Assembly: GCA_027600665.1 (NCBI GenBank)
Contig: JADGJL010000054.1
Location: 1 to 53,586 of the forward strand
DNA from: Irineochytrium annulatum
Taxonomy: Eukaryota > Chytridiomycota > Chytridiomycetes > Chytridiales > Chytridiaceae
DNA length: 53,586 nucleotides
Direction of reading: 5' to 3'
Of this stretch, positions 33,497 through 45,500 are shown one piece after another (the first letter of the stretch is position 1; each line of letters starts with the position of its first letter). The position numbers and the translations under genes are program-made. The notes under the pieces were generated by a model that ran no database searches, was not told where the DNA came from, and saw only the letters and a list, made by a program, of their open reading frames with translations.

Positions 33497-34901
33497 CTAG
33501 TCCTTCTTCTTAAGCAGTTCCGATTCGTAAATCATCTCGAGCGCGGCTCCGACGAACCAGCACGAGTAGATCGACCTGGGGCCGGAGAAGACGTCAAACC
33601 CATGATGCGCGTACGGAAACTCGCAGTAAGCCGTCACGACCTTCTTGTTCCTCAGCTCCGCGACGTACTCCCGCACCGAGTTCACCGACACGAGCGAGTC
33701 ATTCGCGCCGTGCAACACGAGTTGCGTTGGCACCTGGTCGGCCGACCGGGCGCGCAGCATCAACATCGGGTCCGCCCAGGAGTCACCGGCATCGACCTTG
33801 CCCGCCGGCCTCTGACCACCGATGAGGACCTTGGACACCCAGTTCGAGAAACCAGGGAGGCGCTCGTCGAGCGGGTGCGTGACGGGGTAGAAGCCGACCA
33901 TGGTCTTAAGCGACGGCTCGTGCAGCGCCAGCAGCGCCGCTAAATGTCCGCCCGCGCTCCCGCCTGAAACAACGATGTACTTCGGGTCACCGCCGTGGAC
34001 ATCCGCGTTCTCTTTTATCCACCGCACGACGCGCTTGAGATCCGTCACCATGTCGGCCAGCTTGAATCTGGGGAGCATGCGGTAGTTAACGTTGCAGACG
34101 ACCCAATTGGCGGAGGAGGCCATGTGCCAGCAAAGGGGCAGCGTCAGCGCGGCGGGCATCTTGCTCTTGTCGCCGAAAGCCCAGGCTCCACCGTGGATGT
34201 ACAAGAAGACGGGTCGGTTTTTGTAACCGGAATCCTTCCGGATCACGTCCAGCTGCATGAACCGCTCGACCTCGGAGCCGCCGGCCTCGCGGACTTCGTC
34301 GGGAGTCGCGTAGGTGATGTCATACTGCGTCGTGACGTTCCAGGGCTGATAGAGCGGGTGGAGGGCCTGGAAGAGGAGCGAGATGTTGGAGTACGACGGC
34401 GGGACCGGGGCGTCGACGGTTGCTTTCTTGTCATCCGGGGCCGTCGTCGTCGGCAGCTGCTTCCGGAGTGACTCGAGCGCCGATTTCGCCACGCTGTACC
34501 CGTTCACGAGGCCGTGCACAAACACGGCCAGGTGCAGTGCGACCACCAGGCTCGTCAAAGGTTGATAGACGGCCTTGGGAAGCAGCGCCAAGCCGCCGGC
34601 ACGATAGCTAGCGAACAACGAGATTAGGAAGGCAAGTGCGAGGAAAGCCCAGCCGTTAACATGAGCCAATACATGCACGTTGAGGACAACTGGCGACCAG
34701 CACACAGAGCACTTACGTGACGTAATAGGCCAGGACATGCAGCGCCGCTGTCAGGCTCGTCAGCTCCGTCCCGATCATGCCCACAGCCGTGGCAGCCCAC
34801 CCTCGCTTGTGGAGCGGCTTAGGATCGACGATGGCGAGAACCGGTAGCGCGGCCAAGACGGCCTGCAGGACGGGCAGCGTGACGGCTGTTACAACGTCCA
34901 T
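33497..34901 (-). CDS. Membrane-anchored alpha/beta hydrolase of the hormone-sensitive-lipase (HSL) type
   Basis: Exons 34901-34717 and 34607-33497 (109-nt intron, phase 2) give 431 residues. An upstream ATG at 34976 would add 25 residues. The N-terminal 130 residues contain three to four hydrophobic helices (LPVLQAVLAALPVLAIV, LTSLTAALHVLAYYV, LTSLVVALHLAVFVHGLV). The catalytic domain follows: the oxyanion motif HGGAWAFG, the nucleophile elbow GGSAGG (Ser in GxSxG), the acid in HGANDSLV and the His in AHHGFDVF. This set is typical of HSL/esterase family proteins that cleave acyl esters such as acetylated sterols or lipids; a substrate cannot be read from sequence. The N-terminal membrane region suggests work at the ER or another membrane. 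Confidence 0.88.
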
Positions 34902-34976
34902 GGCGGGAAGCGTCGGTCGCGCTCGGCTGCGTTGGAGGATCCGATTTAAAGTCAGTGGGTGCCGACGTTCCACCAT

Positions 34977-36171
34977 GGCTTGATATTTTGCCGATACCAA
35001 GCCACCCCTTATAATCACGTCATGAACATCTAAGTGCTGGCAGATGGGAATCTAGCAGGTCGTGGCGAGCTTGCGCTTTCAGGTAAACAAACCTATACAC
35101 GCCTCATAGGTAGGCAGGCCTGTCACGCGATGAAGCAAGGTGGCTAAGGGTTTGCGTGAGGGACCTCGTGGACGCCTTACGAGCTTGCGACAGCCGAGGG
35201 GTTGTTGGCCGCCGACGTTGTCATGAGGGGAGGATGCACAAAAGACGGAGATGGTTAGAATGACTATTGAACGATTGCAACGCGGTGAGAACAGGGGAAG
35301 TCACGCAGTGGCCTTGCCGCTATCGGCCCACCAAACCCGTGCAACCGGAGCCACTTGCCCGCCATGTCTTTGGATGGCTTCCCTCAACCCCAAGTCAATT
35401 ACACCACCAGTTGTTGTTGATCTCAGGTGTTTGCTCTCATTTGGTCATACCGCCCACGCTGTAACGGCCACATAGCGATATTTGGAGTTAAAAACAAAGA
35501 AAGTACTGGGGATAACAAGAAAATTGATTGAGATCTTGTCACGGAAAAACAGCGTTTCTCTGGTCACAAAAGGCAAATCAGGCTTCGGAAGAGCAAGGAG
35601 TGGAAATTGACATTTGATGTCTTGTTCTTGGGCTTCCACTAACGGATTTCAAGCCTTCATCTGTCATCATGACAAGGATGTTGGAATAAGCAGGAGCAAG
35701 GGCACATTGTTTAAACATGAAAATAGCGAGTTCATATTGTGAGGTGTTTACTTAGCAATAGGTGTCAACAGCAACGCCGACTTCCTCGAAGGCAGGTAGT
35801 TGACTAATGGGATCGTGCTTGTTTTTTGCGGCTAACCTTTATCTAGCCGTTTGGCAATACCATGGTGCAATTTAGGCAGGAGAGGTCAACAACATGTTGA
35901 GCTCTGTAAATGTCGGATTAGTTTCAAAAGAATAAGGATAAATGGGCAGCCCCTCCGATATCTCCAGGTTACAGAAGATACTCGCGTGATAAGTTCAACG
36001 ACTGGGTGGCCTGCGACAACCCCTTGGACCCCCCAACCTGCCGCCGCATTTTCGCAAAGGGACACTGACAAATCACTTCGCGCCGCTGACTACCTCATCA
36101 GCCATCACGCATACTCGGACGGGGACGGCCTTCTACGATCAGCACCGTGCCGTTCACATCGCCGCCATTCA
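34977..36171. other. Divergent intergenic region upstream of the hydrolase and the zinc-finger gene
   Basis: About 1.2 kb between two divergent starts. GC content drops at 35480-35900. Open frames on either strand are short and unlike the neighbours. I see no tRNA, repeat or conserved protein. It presumably holds the promoters of both flanking genes. Confidence 0.4.
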
Positions 36172-38685
36172 ATGACGACGGCCCTCACGCATTGCCTTTG
36201 GGAGGGATGCGACTTCAGCGCCAGGAGCGAGGAGGAAACTTTCTCGCACCTGGTCCAAACCCACGCTGTCGACAGGAGGCAGATTTGCAAGTGGCGGCCG
36301 CATAAGGGGAGGCCGCTATGCAACCTGCCGCTAAGGAACCGGGGCAACTTTGCGGATCATGTCGTGACGCATTTCAGCACGAGTTTGCGGCCGATACGTT
36401 GCTCGGTTAGTACTGCAGTGTGATCGAGGACTGGGGTGGGTTGGAGTCCGTGAGAGGGATGTGGTCGGTCGACACTAGTGGAATAATACTGGGGGTGGCG
36501 GCTGTACGGCCGCACCCCTTTCTAACAACGGCAATACTAACACGTTCACGACAGCACTGCAGCGATCGGCTACGGAATCGCCAGGATGTTAAGCGCCACG
36601 AGATGAAGGAACACGGCGCCGCTCTTGCGGCCGCAGGCGCGCCGGTCGGAACAGCCAACCCTCCACGCCGGTCAGCAGCGGTGAGGTTACCGACGAGCCC
36701 AGACTCCGATGGGCAGCCAGGAAGCGGCGACCTTTCGCCTAAATACTCACGGAAGCGGACAGCCTCGAACGCCGTTAAGGCCGACTCGGTCCTTCCCTCA
36801 CCGCCGCAGGCTCCGCAGCCACCGTTTAACTCCTTCAGGAGCGCCGTTTTGAGCATCATGAACACGGCTTCGGCTTTTGACGCGCCAGACAACGCGGCGA
36901 TGGGTTACACGACGGGGAGCAGTGAGGATGAGAGCGGGCTCAGTAACGACGAGTTGGGTGGGGCGCTGGCGCCGCTGCCGAGCCTTCTCCCGACGCCGCC
37001 GCTTCACCCGATTGGCGGTGACGAGCTGCTTGGGATGGTTGGGAGCGCGAATTGGTTCGTGAAGGAGTTCTGCGGTTACGGCACCGTGTGCGCCGTGCCA
37101 TCATCCACCAGCGGGCCGTCATCGTCGGCGTCGTCGAACCACTGCCCGCCTGGATCGTTCGGCGCCGGCGACCTCGCGCCGATTTTGACCGCCGTCAGCA
37201 ACAGCTCGAACTCTGAGGATGATGAGACATCAGCATCCTCGTTGTCTCCCACCACGTTAGTTCGAAAACCGACCTGTTCGGGATTACGCCATGTGGCTGC
37301 AGCCCCCGTCATGATGCCGAGGCCCGTGGCACCTGCCGCCCCTGTCAGGCGGAAAGAAAGCTCATACAATGCGTTCACGTTTACTTCTCCTTTGGACGGC
37401 ATGCTCCCAATGGCCCCGTTTGCCGCCTTGCAGGCTTTCGGCGGGCCAGCCTCCAACGCCCCGACATCACCGACGTCGAACTCGTGCTCACCGCCCGCTA
37501 CTTTGACGCTCGACCCATTCTCGACGCCATTCTCGAACGCGACGGCGCCGCCAACTCCGGCCACCTCCATTGACGCACCTTCGACCTCCGCCGCCCTCCC
37601 GCACTCACACAGCACCGTCAGCACGGCCGCTCAACCGCAGAAGCCCCGCATCCGGCTCGTCGACTCGGCTTTCTGGTCCGCGTACCAAAAGGCAGAGCAG
37701 GCCGCCGTCACGCCCGCCGACGACCTGATCGATTCTCTTGCGCGGCCGGACGCGAAGCGGGCGCGGACGGGGCAGATGCACCCAGTTTCCCAGGTGGAGG
37801 AGGAGGCGATCCAAGAGTTCGTCGGCGTGCCTATGCAGCAGCAGGAGATGATCGCGACCCTCCCGATGTCGCCCACAGCCGTCTGTCTCCGCGGTACCTC
37901 CCCGATCGTGCTTCAGAACCTCTGCGCCTCCGTCAACGCCCTCACGACCGTCGTCCTCCCGACCGACCTCTCGTCCCAGCTGTCCTCGATCATTACTTCT
38001 GGCGGCTACGTGCCTAACGTGCTCATGTGCCACGTTTGGCTTCACTTACTCCGATCCATGCCCATGACGACTTTCGAGAGCCTGTTCCCTTACATGTTTA
38101 ACACGTCCGTCACGAGGCATATGTACCGGAAGTGCCTGCATTCGAGTTTGAGGAGGGGCGAGTTGAGTGGACGGAGGAGGGAGGAAGCCTTGGCGGGCGC
38201 GACGGATTTGATCAGGCTAAGCAGGAGCATCTGCAATAACGAGGATGTGCTGACGATGGAGATGTTGGATGATGGGTTCAGGGTCAATATGCTGATTTTG
38301 GCGGCGGATTTGCCGGACGGGGAGGTGTGCTGGGAGGTTTTGGCGGTGAAGAAGCTGCTGTACTCGATGTTCATTAGGGGGTTGGACGGTGATTTTAGGG
38401 TATGTCATTGTCTTCGCTCTTGTTTTCGGTTGGTGTCAGGCTGATGGTTTTGTTGCTGCAGCAAATGGGAAGTGTGAACGGGAACGACATCCACGTTCGT
38501 TTCGAGGACGAGCACATGACAAGCAAGAACGCCGCTATTCGTGTCATGTATGCATCACGCTATTATCCTCGTTATGCAAGTTTTGTACTGACGCTTTCTT
38601 TTATAGCTATACGTCAATGAATGCGAAGGTGATGCCGCACTCTATAGATCCTGATATCAGCCACGTCAGCACGTACGTCGCGTAA
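36172..38685 (+). CDS. C2H2 zinc-finger protein with novel C-terminal region, probable transcription factor
   Basis: Exons 36172-36405, 36555-38399, 38462-38547 and 38607-38685 join in phase for 747 residues. Three C2H2-like fingers sit at the N-terminus: CLWEGCDF ... HLVQTH, then an unusual one with ten residues between its cysteines (CKWRPHKGRPLC ... HVVTH), then CSHCSDRLRNRQDVKRHEMKEH completed by the first splice. The linker FSTSLRPIRC resembles those of fungal C2H2 regulators. A long Ser/Pro/Thr-rich region follows with an NLS-like PDAKRARTG near residue 510. The C-terminal 230 residues (VLQNLCASVNALTTVVLP, LMCHVWLHLLRSMP, MYRKCLHSSLRRGELSGRRREE, MLILAADLPDGEVCWEVLAVKKLLY) look alpha-helical and folded but match nothing I know. 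Nuclear DNA binding is inferred. Confidence 0.8.
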
Positions 38686-39329
38686 GCGCGAAGGATATTG
38701 TAGGATTTATTCGTCGCGACGGTGGACTTTTTGCAAGAAGGTCCTTTACTTGCCTTTTCTACTGTCCTTTTGTTCGGCGTCGCGCGCTTTCCCGCTGTTT
38801 TATACGCCTCCTATTCTTTAAAACAGTACTTTGAATGTTCTTGCTCTTGCCGGCAAGGGCCATTTAAATCTCATATCCTTGTTCCTTTTTATCAGTCTTG
38901 ATTTATCCTTGGAGAAAAAATGGTTAAATGGTTGTCTTGTACAATCAGGTTTTTTGTTTGATTACTTTTTAAGTAAGTTTTACTGTCTATGCATGTCCTT
39001 CTGTGCCCGCGATCAAATCTTGCTTTTTATTTTTTCTTCTTCTTTGCAATTATTAATGCCTCATATTTATTTGTAAGAACAATGCTGTGATAGATTGACG
39101 AAAAATCACCACCTCCGAGCCTCAAAGGGAAGAGGTGGTCTCGCCTCAAAAATAGATCGGTGAAAGGATTTTTCGATGGCGAGGCGCGGAGGAGGCGTCC
39201 TCTTGTTTACAAACAACCCTAGAACGCCGAGGCCTCATCAGTGGCAGCTTAAATACAGCGCCGAGCCGCAGCCCTCATCATCAACCTCCACATCGACCTC
39301 GTACTTCACCTCGAACTTCATCAACGACC
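38686..39329. other. Intergenic region, AT-rich, with TATA-like promoter of the next gene
   Basis: Mostly T-rich sequence downstream of the zinc-finger gene. TTAAATA at about 39250 followed by a CA-rich leader (39275-39329) looks like the core promoter of the small ORF at 39330. No other gene is seen. Confidence 0.45.
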
Positions 39330-39524
39330 ATGGTGTTCTCAACCATCACCCGCGCCATCTCCTCCTCGGCCCGCGCGTCCGCCCCCACCCTCACGAACAA
39401 CTCGTTATCGCTCGCCACCGTGTCAAGGTCCCAGCCGAGGCGCTACGCCAAGAAGGCCACTGTCGTCCTGGCCGCCACTATCACCACCGGTCTTTTCGCG
39501 GAGATCGTTAGCGAGATCAAGTAA
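39330..39524 (+). CDS. 64-residue putative mitochondrial membrane protein
   Basis: A single-exon ORF starts MVFSTITRAISSSARASAP in an ACCATGG context. The first 40 residues are Ser/Arg/Ala-rich with no acidic residue, as in a mitochondrial presequence, and include RSQPRRYA before KKATVVLAATITTGLFAEIV, a single hydrophobic helix. It ends EIVSEIK. Small size and a TATA-like box with a CA-rich leader fit a highly expressed small mitochondrial protein, but no family is recognised. Confidence 0.55.
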   Translation: MVFSTITRAISSSARASAPTLTNNSLSLATVSRSQPRRYAKKATVVLAATITTGLFAEIVSEIK

Positions 39525-39646
39525 CCTTCCACTTGAGACTTCGGTTACCCGCACTTGCATCTCATATGTCTCTCGACCACCGCATCCGATACCACTACTA
39601 GTCTCCTAATTGAAGCTGATAATACAATTGTTATCCTCCACTCTTG

Positions 39647-40884
39647 ATGTCCCATTCACGTCAAATCTTGATCATGGCCGAACTGTACAGCCCTGGCGGC
39701 CAGCTGACCGCCAGAATCTCCACGCATGGCGCGACCATCACGCATTTGATCTTCAAGGACAAGGACGGCGTCGCGAGGGATCTCCTCCAGGGCTTCGACA
39801 CGCTCGAGGAGCAGCTCGCTTGCGACAAGGGGCTCAACCCCTACTATGGCACCATAGGGCGCTTCTGCAACAGGTAGGGATGGTCGTTGCCATCGAGTCG
39901 CAGAGGTATACGCGCTGCTCCGTGTTGGGGGAGACCACGCTCAATTACCAAGTTTTAACGCGGCACCAGGATAAAGCAGGGCAAGTTCAAGCTCAACGAC
40001 GAGACGTACTCTCTCCCCGTCAACAATGGCCCCAACAGCCTCCACGGCGGTCTCATCGGCTTCGACAAGCGCGAATGGAAGCTGGCCGAGACCACGGGCT
40101 CAACTGCCGTCCTGCACCTCCTGGCCCACGACGGCGAGGAGGGATACCCTGCCGATTTAGAGGTCACGGTCACTTACCGCCTGATCGACCCAGCTGAGAT
40201 CCGCATTGAGTACCGCGGACGTCTGAAGGACACGGGTGAGGCCAGGTCGACCATCCTCAACATGACAACCCACTCGTACTTCAACCTTTCGGGCGCCAGA
40301 ACGAGCATCCGAGGGCACAGGCTCTGGCTTCCGGGGGCGCTAGGGTATATGGAGCTTGACTCGACCCAGATCCCGACTGGTAGACGGGTCCTCCCGCTCA
40401 AGGGTGACCCGATGGATTTCATAACGGGGCCTAAAGAAGTTGGGAGGGATCTAGACAAGGTGACAGAATTCAAAGGTTACGACCATTTTTACGTCGTGAG
40501 GGATGCCGCTGGGGCGAAAAAGCGGGAAGTGAAGAGGGCGGCCTTGACCGAGTGCGATGAGACCGGCATCAGGATGGAGCTGTACACTGATGCGATGGGG
40601 GTGCAGCTTTACACGGGGAATTGGCTGGATGGGAGCATCGGGCCCAAGAAGTCGACGCAGGTGGATGGGTAAGCTGACACTTGTCTTTTCTCGCATATCT
40701 TGCGTCCTTCGTTCTCATTCGCCTTCCTAGCAAACCGTATGCCCAGTACACGGGCATGTGTTTGGAGGCCTCGGCGCCGCCCGACGCGATCAACAGCCCC
40801 GACCCCGCTATCCGCGATGAGGTCGTGCTCCGGCCTGGCGAAAGCTGGGACCAGATTAACTCGTACCGATTCTCTCTATTCTGA
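39647..40884 (+). CDS. Aldose 1-epimerase (galactose mutarotase)
   Basis: Exons 39647-39873, 39970-40668 and 40731-40884 give 359 residues with all phases matched. Conserved blocks in order: YYGTIGRFCNR, LPVNNGPNSLHGG with the substrate His, MTTHSYFNLSG with the catalytic His, YDHFYVV, MGVQLYTGNWLDG and TGMCLEASAPPDAIN holding the catalytic Glu. The enzyme interconverts alpha and beta anomers of galactose and glucose, feeding the Leloir pathway; it is cytosolic with no signal peptide. An alternative start is MAELYSPGG at 39674. The usual ending FPDAxN is PPDAIN here. There is no adjacent UDP-galactose epimerase, so it stands alone. Confidence 0.93.
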
Positions 40885-40972
40885 TAAAGCCGCGCGCATG
40901 TGCACCTGTTTCTGTAGCTAGTTGCAAATAATTCGGTGGCGTGGTTTTTAAACGGAGGAGGCTTGAAGCAGC

Positions 40973-42102
40973 ATGGTAGACCACATCGATCACCGTGAGG
41001 GCCTCGGGGAACAGTCGTCCAAGCCAAACTCCCGAAGTACACCGTCGCCGACTTTCGATGATCGTTTCCGCAAGCTCCAGGACGAGCGATCGCCTGCCCA
41101 GCCCAGTGACGCCCCGAGCCAGGCAGGGTCTGCCTCCGCTGACTCGGATGTCCTCTCCATACAATCAGCGGAGAGCTCCGGCGGCCCCCGGCGCTTCCTG
41201 CCCATCGCCATCTTTCTCACCTTCATCGTGTGCACCACCATTGGTATGTTGGAGCGGCAATGGCGAGCTTGCCTAGGTTAACACGGCCTAGTGGCAGTCA
41301 TCTACCGCCGCGAGCTCTACACCGCTCTCACGGAGTTCTCCGACCATGTGCGCTCCCTTGGAGCGTGGGGATACCTGATCTTCGGCGCCATCATCTTCCT
41401 CACGACTTTCCCGCCTGTGCCGGCCTACGCCATTACCAACACCTTGGCGGGCTACACGCTGGGCCTGTCGGCGTTTGTGCCGGCCTACCTCGGTGCCGTC
41501 TTGGGAAGCTCGTGCTGCTTCTTGCTATACAGGAGGTTCTTTATGGAGAGGTGCAGGGAGTTTTTGTCGAAGCACTTCAGGTCGTTCCATGCGGTCGAGG
41601 AGGCAATTGATAAGGGCGGGCTGAAGGTGGGCTTCCTACCGCGAGTTGATGAATTCGTTTTGTTGCTATGTCGTTAACAAAAAAAATGAACAGCTTATCT
41701 TCTTAATTCGGCTTTCACCCTATCCTATATCGATTGTGAACGGCATCTTTGCCGTGTCGTCGGTGCCGTTTGATCAATTTTTCCTCGCCACTATCCTCGC
41801 CCTCCCTAAGTGTTTCGTAATGGTTTACGTCGGGAGTACGGTGCAAGATCTTACGGATACTCGACTATCGACCGTCCAGGTATTTGACTTACACAATGCG
41901 TACGGGCTAAAGTTGCGATATAAAGATGGTCGCTCTCGTTATCGGCCTTGTCGTTGCCGTTGGAGGTGTAGTGTATCTTTCAGTGATGGTGAGAAGGGTT
42001 TTGCGGCGGTATGGGGCCGAGGATGAGTCCGAGCGCATCGTTGTGCACAGGAGAAGCAGGACCACAAGTCAAGAAAGTGCTGGAGCTGAGGAGGGAGTGT
42101 AG
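40973..42102 (+). CDS. TVP38/TMEM64 family membrane protein (VTT/SNARE-associated domain)
   Basis: Exons 40973-41243, 41292-41644, 41694-41879 and 41926-42102 give 328 residues in phase. The N-terminal 80 residues are hydrophilic and Ser-rich. A helix FLPIAIFLTFIVCTTI precedes the VTT core: LIFGAIIFLTTFPPVPAYA, NTLAGYTLGLSAFVPAYLGAVLGSSCCF, then RLSPYPISIVNGIFAVSSVPF, the signature proline-rich loop, and ATILALPKCFVMVYVGS. A last helix (LVIGLVVAVGGVVYL) leads to a basic tail. Yeast Tvp38 is a Golgi/endosome protein; VTT proteins such as VMP1 and TMEM41B are lipid scramblases, so a similar role is plausible but inferred. Confidence 0.9.
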
Positions 42103-42594
42103 TTATTATCCGGGTCACTCGGACATCGCCGGATCCCTCTATTCTAGAATTTGTGTTAAGGTTGACCAAGTGTTGGTAGTCTATGGCATTACCCTTCGTT
42201 TGCATTTGTCACGAGTGTGATCTACCGGCTTATTTATACCATTTTTGCTTCCTTCATTGTGCATACCCATCAACATTTGTATATACTGGATTGATGGTGG
42301 TGTTCGCCCTCTCCAAGCATTAGCAATGAATAATTTTGCATTATTGTCCTTTTCCAGAACCCATTGACATCATTCTTTACCCCTTTTGAATAAATAGTCA
42401 TTAATTATCAGCCATTTATGGCGTGTCTATTCTCTTTTTATTTTCGACAACATAATTTCTCTATCGTGCAAGTCGATCATATTAACAGATACCGCAAAGA
42501 AGATGACAGATGCAATCGATGCAAAAAATGTTCATACTAAATACTGATAACGAGCTCGGCGATTGCAGCGCTCCCCATACCCCATTATTGAAAA
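42103..42594. other. Convergent AT-rich intergenic region
   Basis: This lies between the stop codons of the TVP38-like gene (+) and CFAP70 (-). It contains AATAAA-like sequence near 42388 and only short open frames. Nothing else is seen. Confidence 0.45.
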
Positions 42595-45500
42595 TCAAAT
42601 GAGATTTTCATTCACTTCATCCGCGGCCGCAGCGATCATCTGCTTGTTGACGCACTCGGCGAACAAACCCTGGAGCTGTTCGTTCCCCGGGTCGAGCTCG
42701 AGCGCGACGCGGAAACACTCGAGCGCCGGCAGGATCTGCTCCCGGTAGCTGAACGCCAAACCATTTAGTCGGAGAACCTCAACGTCCTTCACCCCTTGCC
42801 GAAGCGCCTGCGCGATTGACTGATTCGCCTCGAAGAGGCGATCGAGCTCGATGCAGAGGAGCGAGAGATATGCCCACACCTCGCCGTCGCGGTTGTTGAG
42901 AACGTTTGCTTCCTATTCAATACATCAATACGTACACACGGAATGCAACGCCACACTCTTACCGAAAGCGCGTCCTCGGCCTCCTCGTAGTCCCCCACGA
43001 CCATGCACGCCCTCCCAACCCCGAGCCAGCTCTTGGAAGAGGGCGTGATCTCGCACGCGCGCAGAAACATCGTCTTGGCGAGCTTGGCGAAGTTGGCGTC
43101 CGCGCTCGCGCGCTCGGGTGTCTGCCCGCCCGTTACGCAGCTCAGGAGCTGGGTTTGGTCGATGTTGATGAGGTAGACGGACCCGAGGCGGACGTAGATC
43201 TGGGCAAGGTTCTTGGGCTCTGTGACTTAGGTATTAGAGACGGTTGCTCAACAATTTACGGGAGAGTAAAAGGCCCTACCCTGCGGCAGCGAAAGAACGG
43301 TCTCGTAGCAGCTCTGCGCCTCGGACCACTGCCGCTGAATGAAGTGCAGGTGTGCGAGCTTGGCCCACGCGTCCGGGTCGTCCTGCCGGACGTCGAGAGC
43401 CGCGCGGATGTGGTCGGACGCGGCGGCGTACTTGCCGCGCTGAATCTCGAGTTGGGCGAGGAGGAGGTAGGGATGAACAGTCGGGCCGCTTTGAAGGATC
43501 TCCTGCGCAAGAGATCGCTCAGCGAGCTGGCCGGCGTGCGCGTTGATGAGGAATTCGGCCGTTGAGACGAAGAGGGAGTCTGCCGTAATAATATGCTTTT
43601 AGGACACACAATTGACACTGTCAGTGTACCGGTGGCGTTTGAGGCTTTGTGCAGCTTTGTTGCCTCGGCCAAAAGGTTCTCCGACTCCAGCTCTTCGCCA
43701 GTGACGTCGTAGTACATGCTCTGGTTTCCCAAACATTAGCGTCGGAATACGCTGAGACTTTGATAGCTTACGAGAATCGCCAACCCGAGGTAGTACTTCG
43801 GTTGAAGTTCGTAGGCCGTAACAAGGTAGACCCTAGACTCCTCGTAGCGCTCGCTCCCGCAGCAAATTGCGCCGAGGGCCAGGAGACTAGCTCATGTCAA
43901 TTCCTGCTCAGGATAAAGAAGCAACCATCCTCACCTCGGGATATGACGTGGGTTCTTGGAAAGGATTTCTCGGAAGCACTCGACGCCTTTCGGCGACTGA
44001 CCGTTCCGTTGGCAGAAACAGCCATAGTCGAACCTGACGACGCATGTAAGGAACCAACTACCTGCGGCATAAATATCCACACATACCAAGCCTGAGTGCT
44101 GTCCTCGTACTTCGCAACCCGTTCCAGGTGATACGTTGCCGCGATAGGGGTATTGTGATCTTCTTCCGCCTGATCAGCGAACTTCTTAAGGAGAGCAAAA
44201 TCGGCTGTTCGTGACACAGTCGGGTCGACAAAGGCTGTCTCCTTGTCGCGGAACATCTTGTGGCGGACGAGGTCAACAAATGGAAAGTGAATTGGTGATT
44301 CATACCTTATTAATCGCCACGTGCATCTGGTCAACTAGATAAACGTATACCTCACTCATGAAGAGTTGAAGTTCCGACTTAGACGCAAACGGAGATCGTC
44401 GTTGAAAGCGCTAGCATATCGCAGTAAGATGTTATGCCTAAGACAGTTGGCTCACCTCTCTCACGACGTCTACAACGGCAATCTTTAACCTCTCCTTAAA
44501 GCTAAAGTAGCTCCCGCTTCGATTCAAATGGAACATAAACTTCTTCCTCCTCTGTGCACGCACACAGTGAGAAACTCCAGCAATATAAACACTTTATAAT
44601 GCGCCTAACCTGTTGCTCCTCCTTCTCAGACTTCGAGTTTATGGAAATTTCCCCCTCGTACTGCAACTCAGACGCAGCCACGTCCTGCGCAAGCGAGTGG
44701 CCGTACTCTTTGATGAGGTTCCGAACGATCTCTTGGATCTGAATGCGGTAGTCCTCGTCAGCCTTCTGGGACCGCTTTTCGAAGAGGAGGTTGGCCTGCA
44801 TCACGCGGCGGGGGATGAAGTCGCTGACAGATTTGTTGATCTGAGCGTAGGGGCGGTTAGGGCTGTATCCAAAGAGAGGCTGCTTACAGGTTGTAGCTTC
44901 TTCTTATCAAGGAGTGGCTTTTCTAGGAGGATTTCCAGGCCAAGGTTTGTTCCGAGGCTCTTGTATATGTTTAAGTCTAGTACAGCCATTAGACCTTCAT
45001 CCTAGCGGAAATGTATACCTTCGTCCTTTGCGCCACGTCTCTTACTAGTCACCGTTTGATCTAATGCGTTCATGTTTGAGGTGTTCATAGAAACTTCGCC
45101 GGGACTCCCGGGAGGGTCAAAGACATCCATCAAAAATCGTCCTGTGCAATTTAGCAAATTTCAATGTACTACCCTGTATATCGCACCTCGAAGACCAAGG
45201 ACTCTGGGATACAAAAGGGATGCGACGTCAACGGAAGCCTTTCCCCGATACTTTGCACTATTCGGATCCAGCAAATGGGAGAATCTAGGCTGAAGCTCCC
45301 TCGAAAACTTCGAAGATGTTAGCATCAACGGTCATGTGCCCAAATCCGATAGCCTACCTCCACATCAATAGGCTGCTTCGCCATAATTTTCTCCCGTAAC
45401 CGCACGACCGCCTCAGGCGGCAGCCACACGACGTGTCGGATGTTCCAGAGCACTTTTTTAAAGGACTGCATAGCGACCTCGGGGTTCGGCGCGGCCTTCT

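Noticed and set aside
33995..34471. A 158-codon plus-strand frame
   Set aside because: Antisense to the catalytic domain of the alpha/beta hydrolase; no motif of its own.
34611..34738. Start of the hydrolase at ATG 34738 (MSWPITSRK)
   Set aside because: Phase analysis supports an intron at 34716-34608 joining an upstream hydrophobic exon; the 34738 frame is intron readthrough.
36420..36554. Extension of the long zinc-finger reading frame to an ATG at 36420
   Set aside because: Removing 36406-36554 as an intron completes a perfect third zinc finger (CSHC...H...H); the extension is intron sequence.
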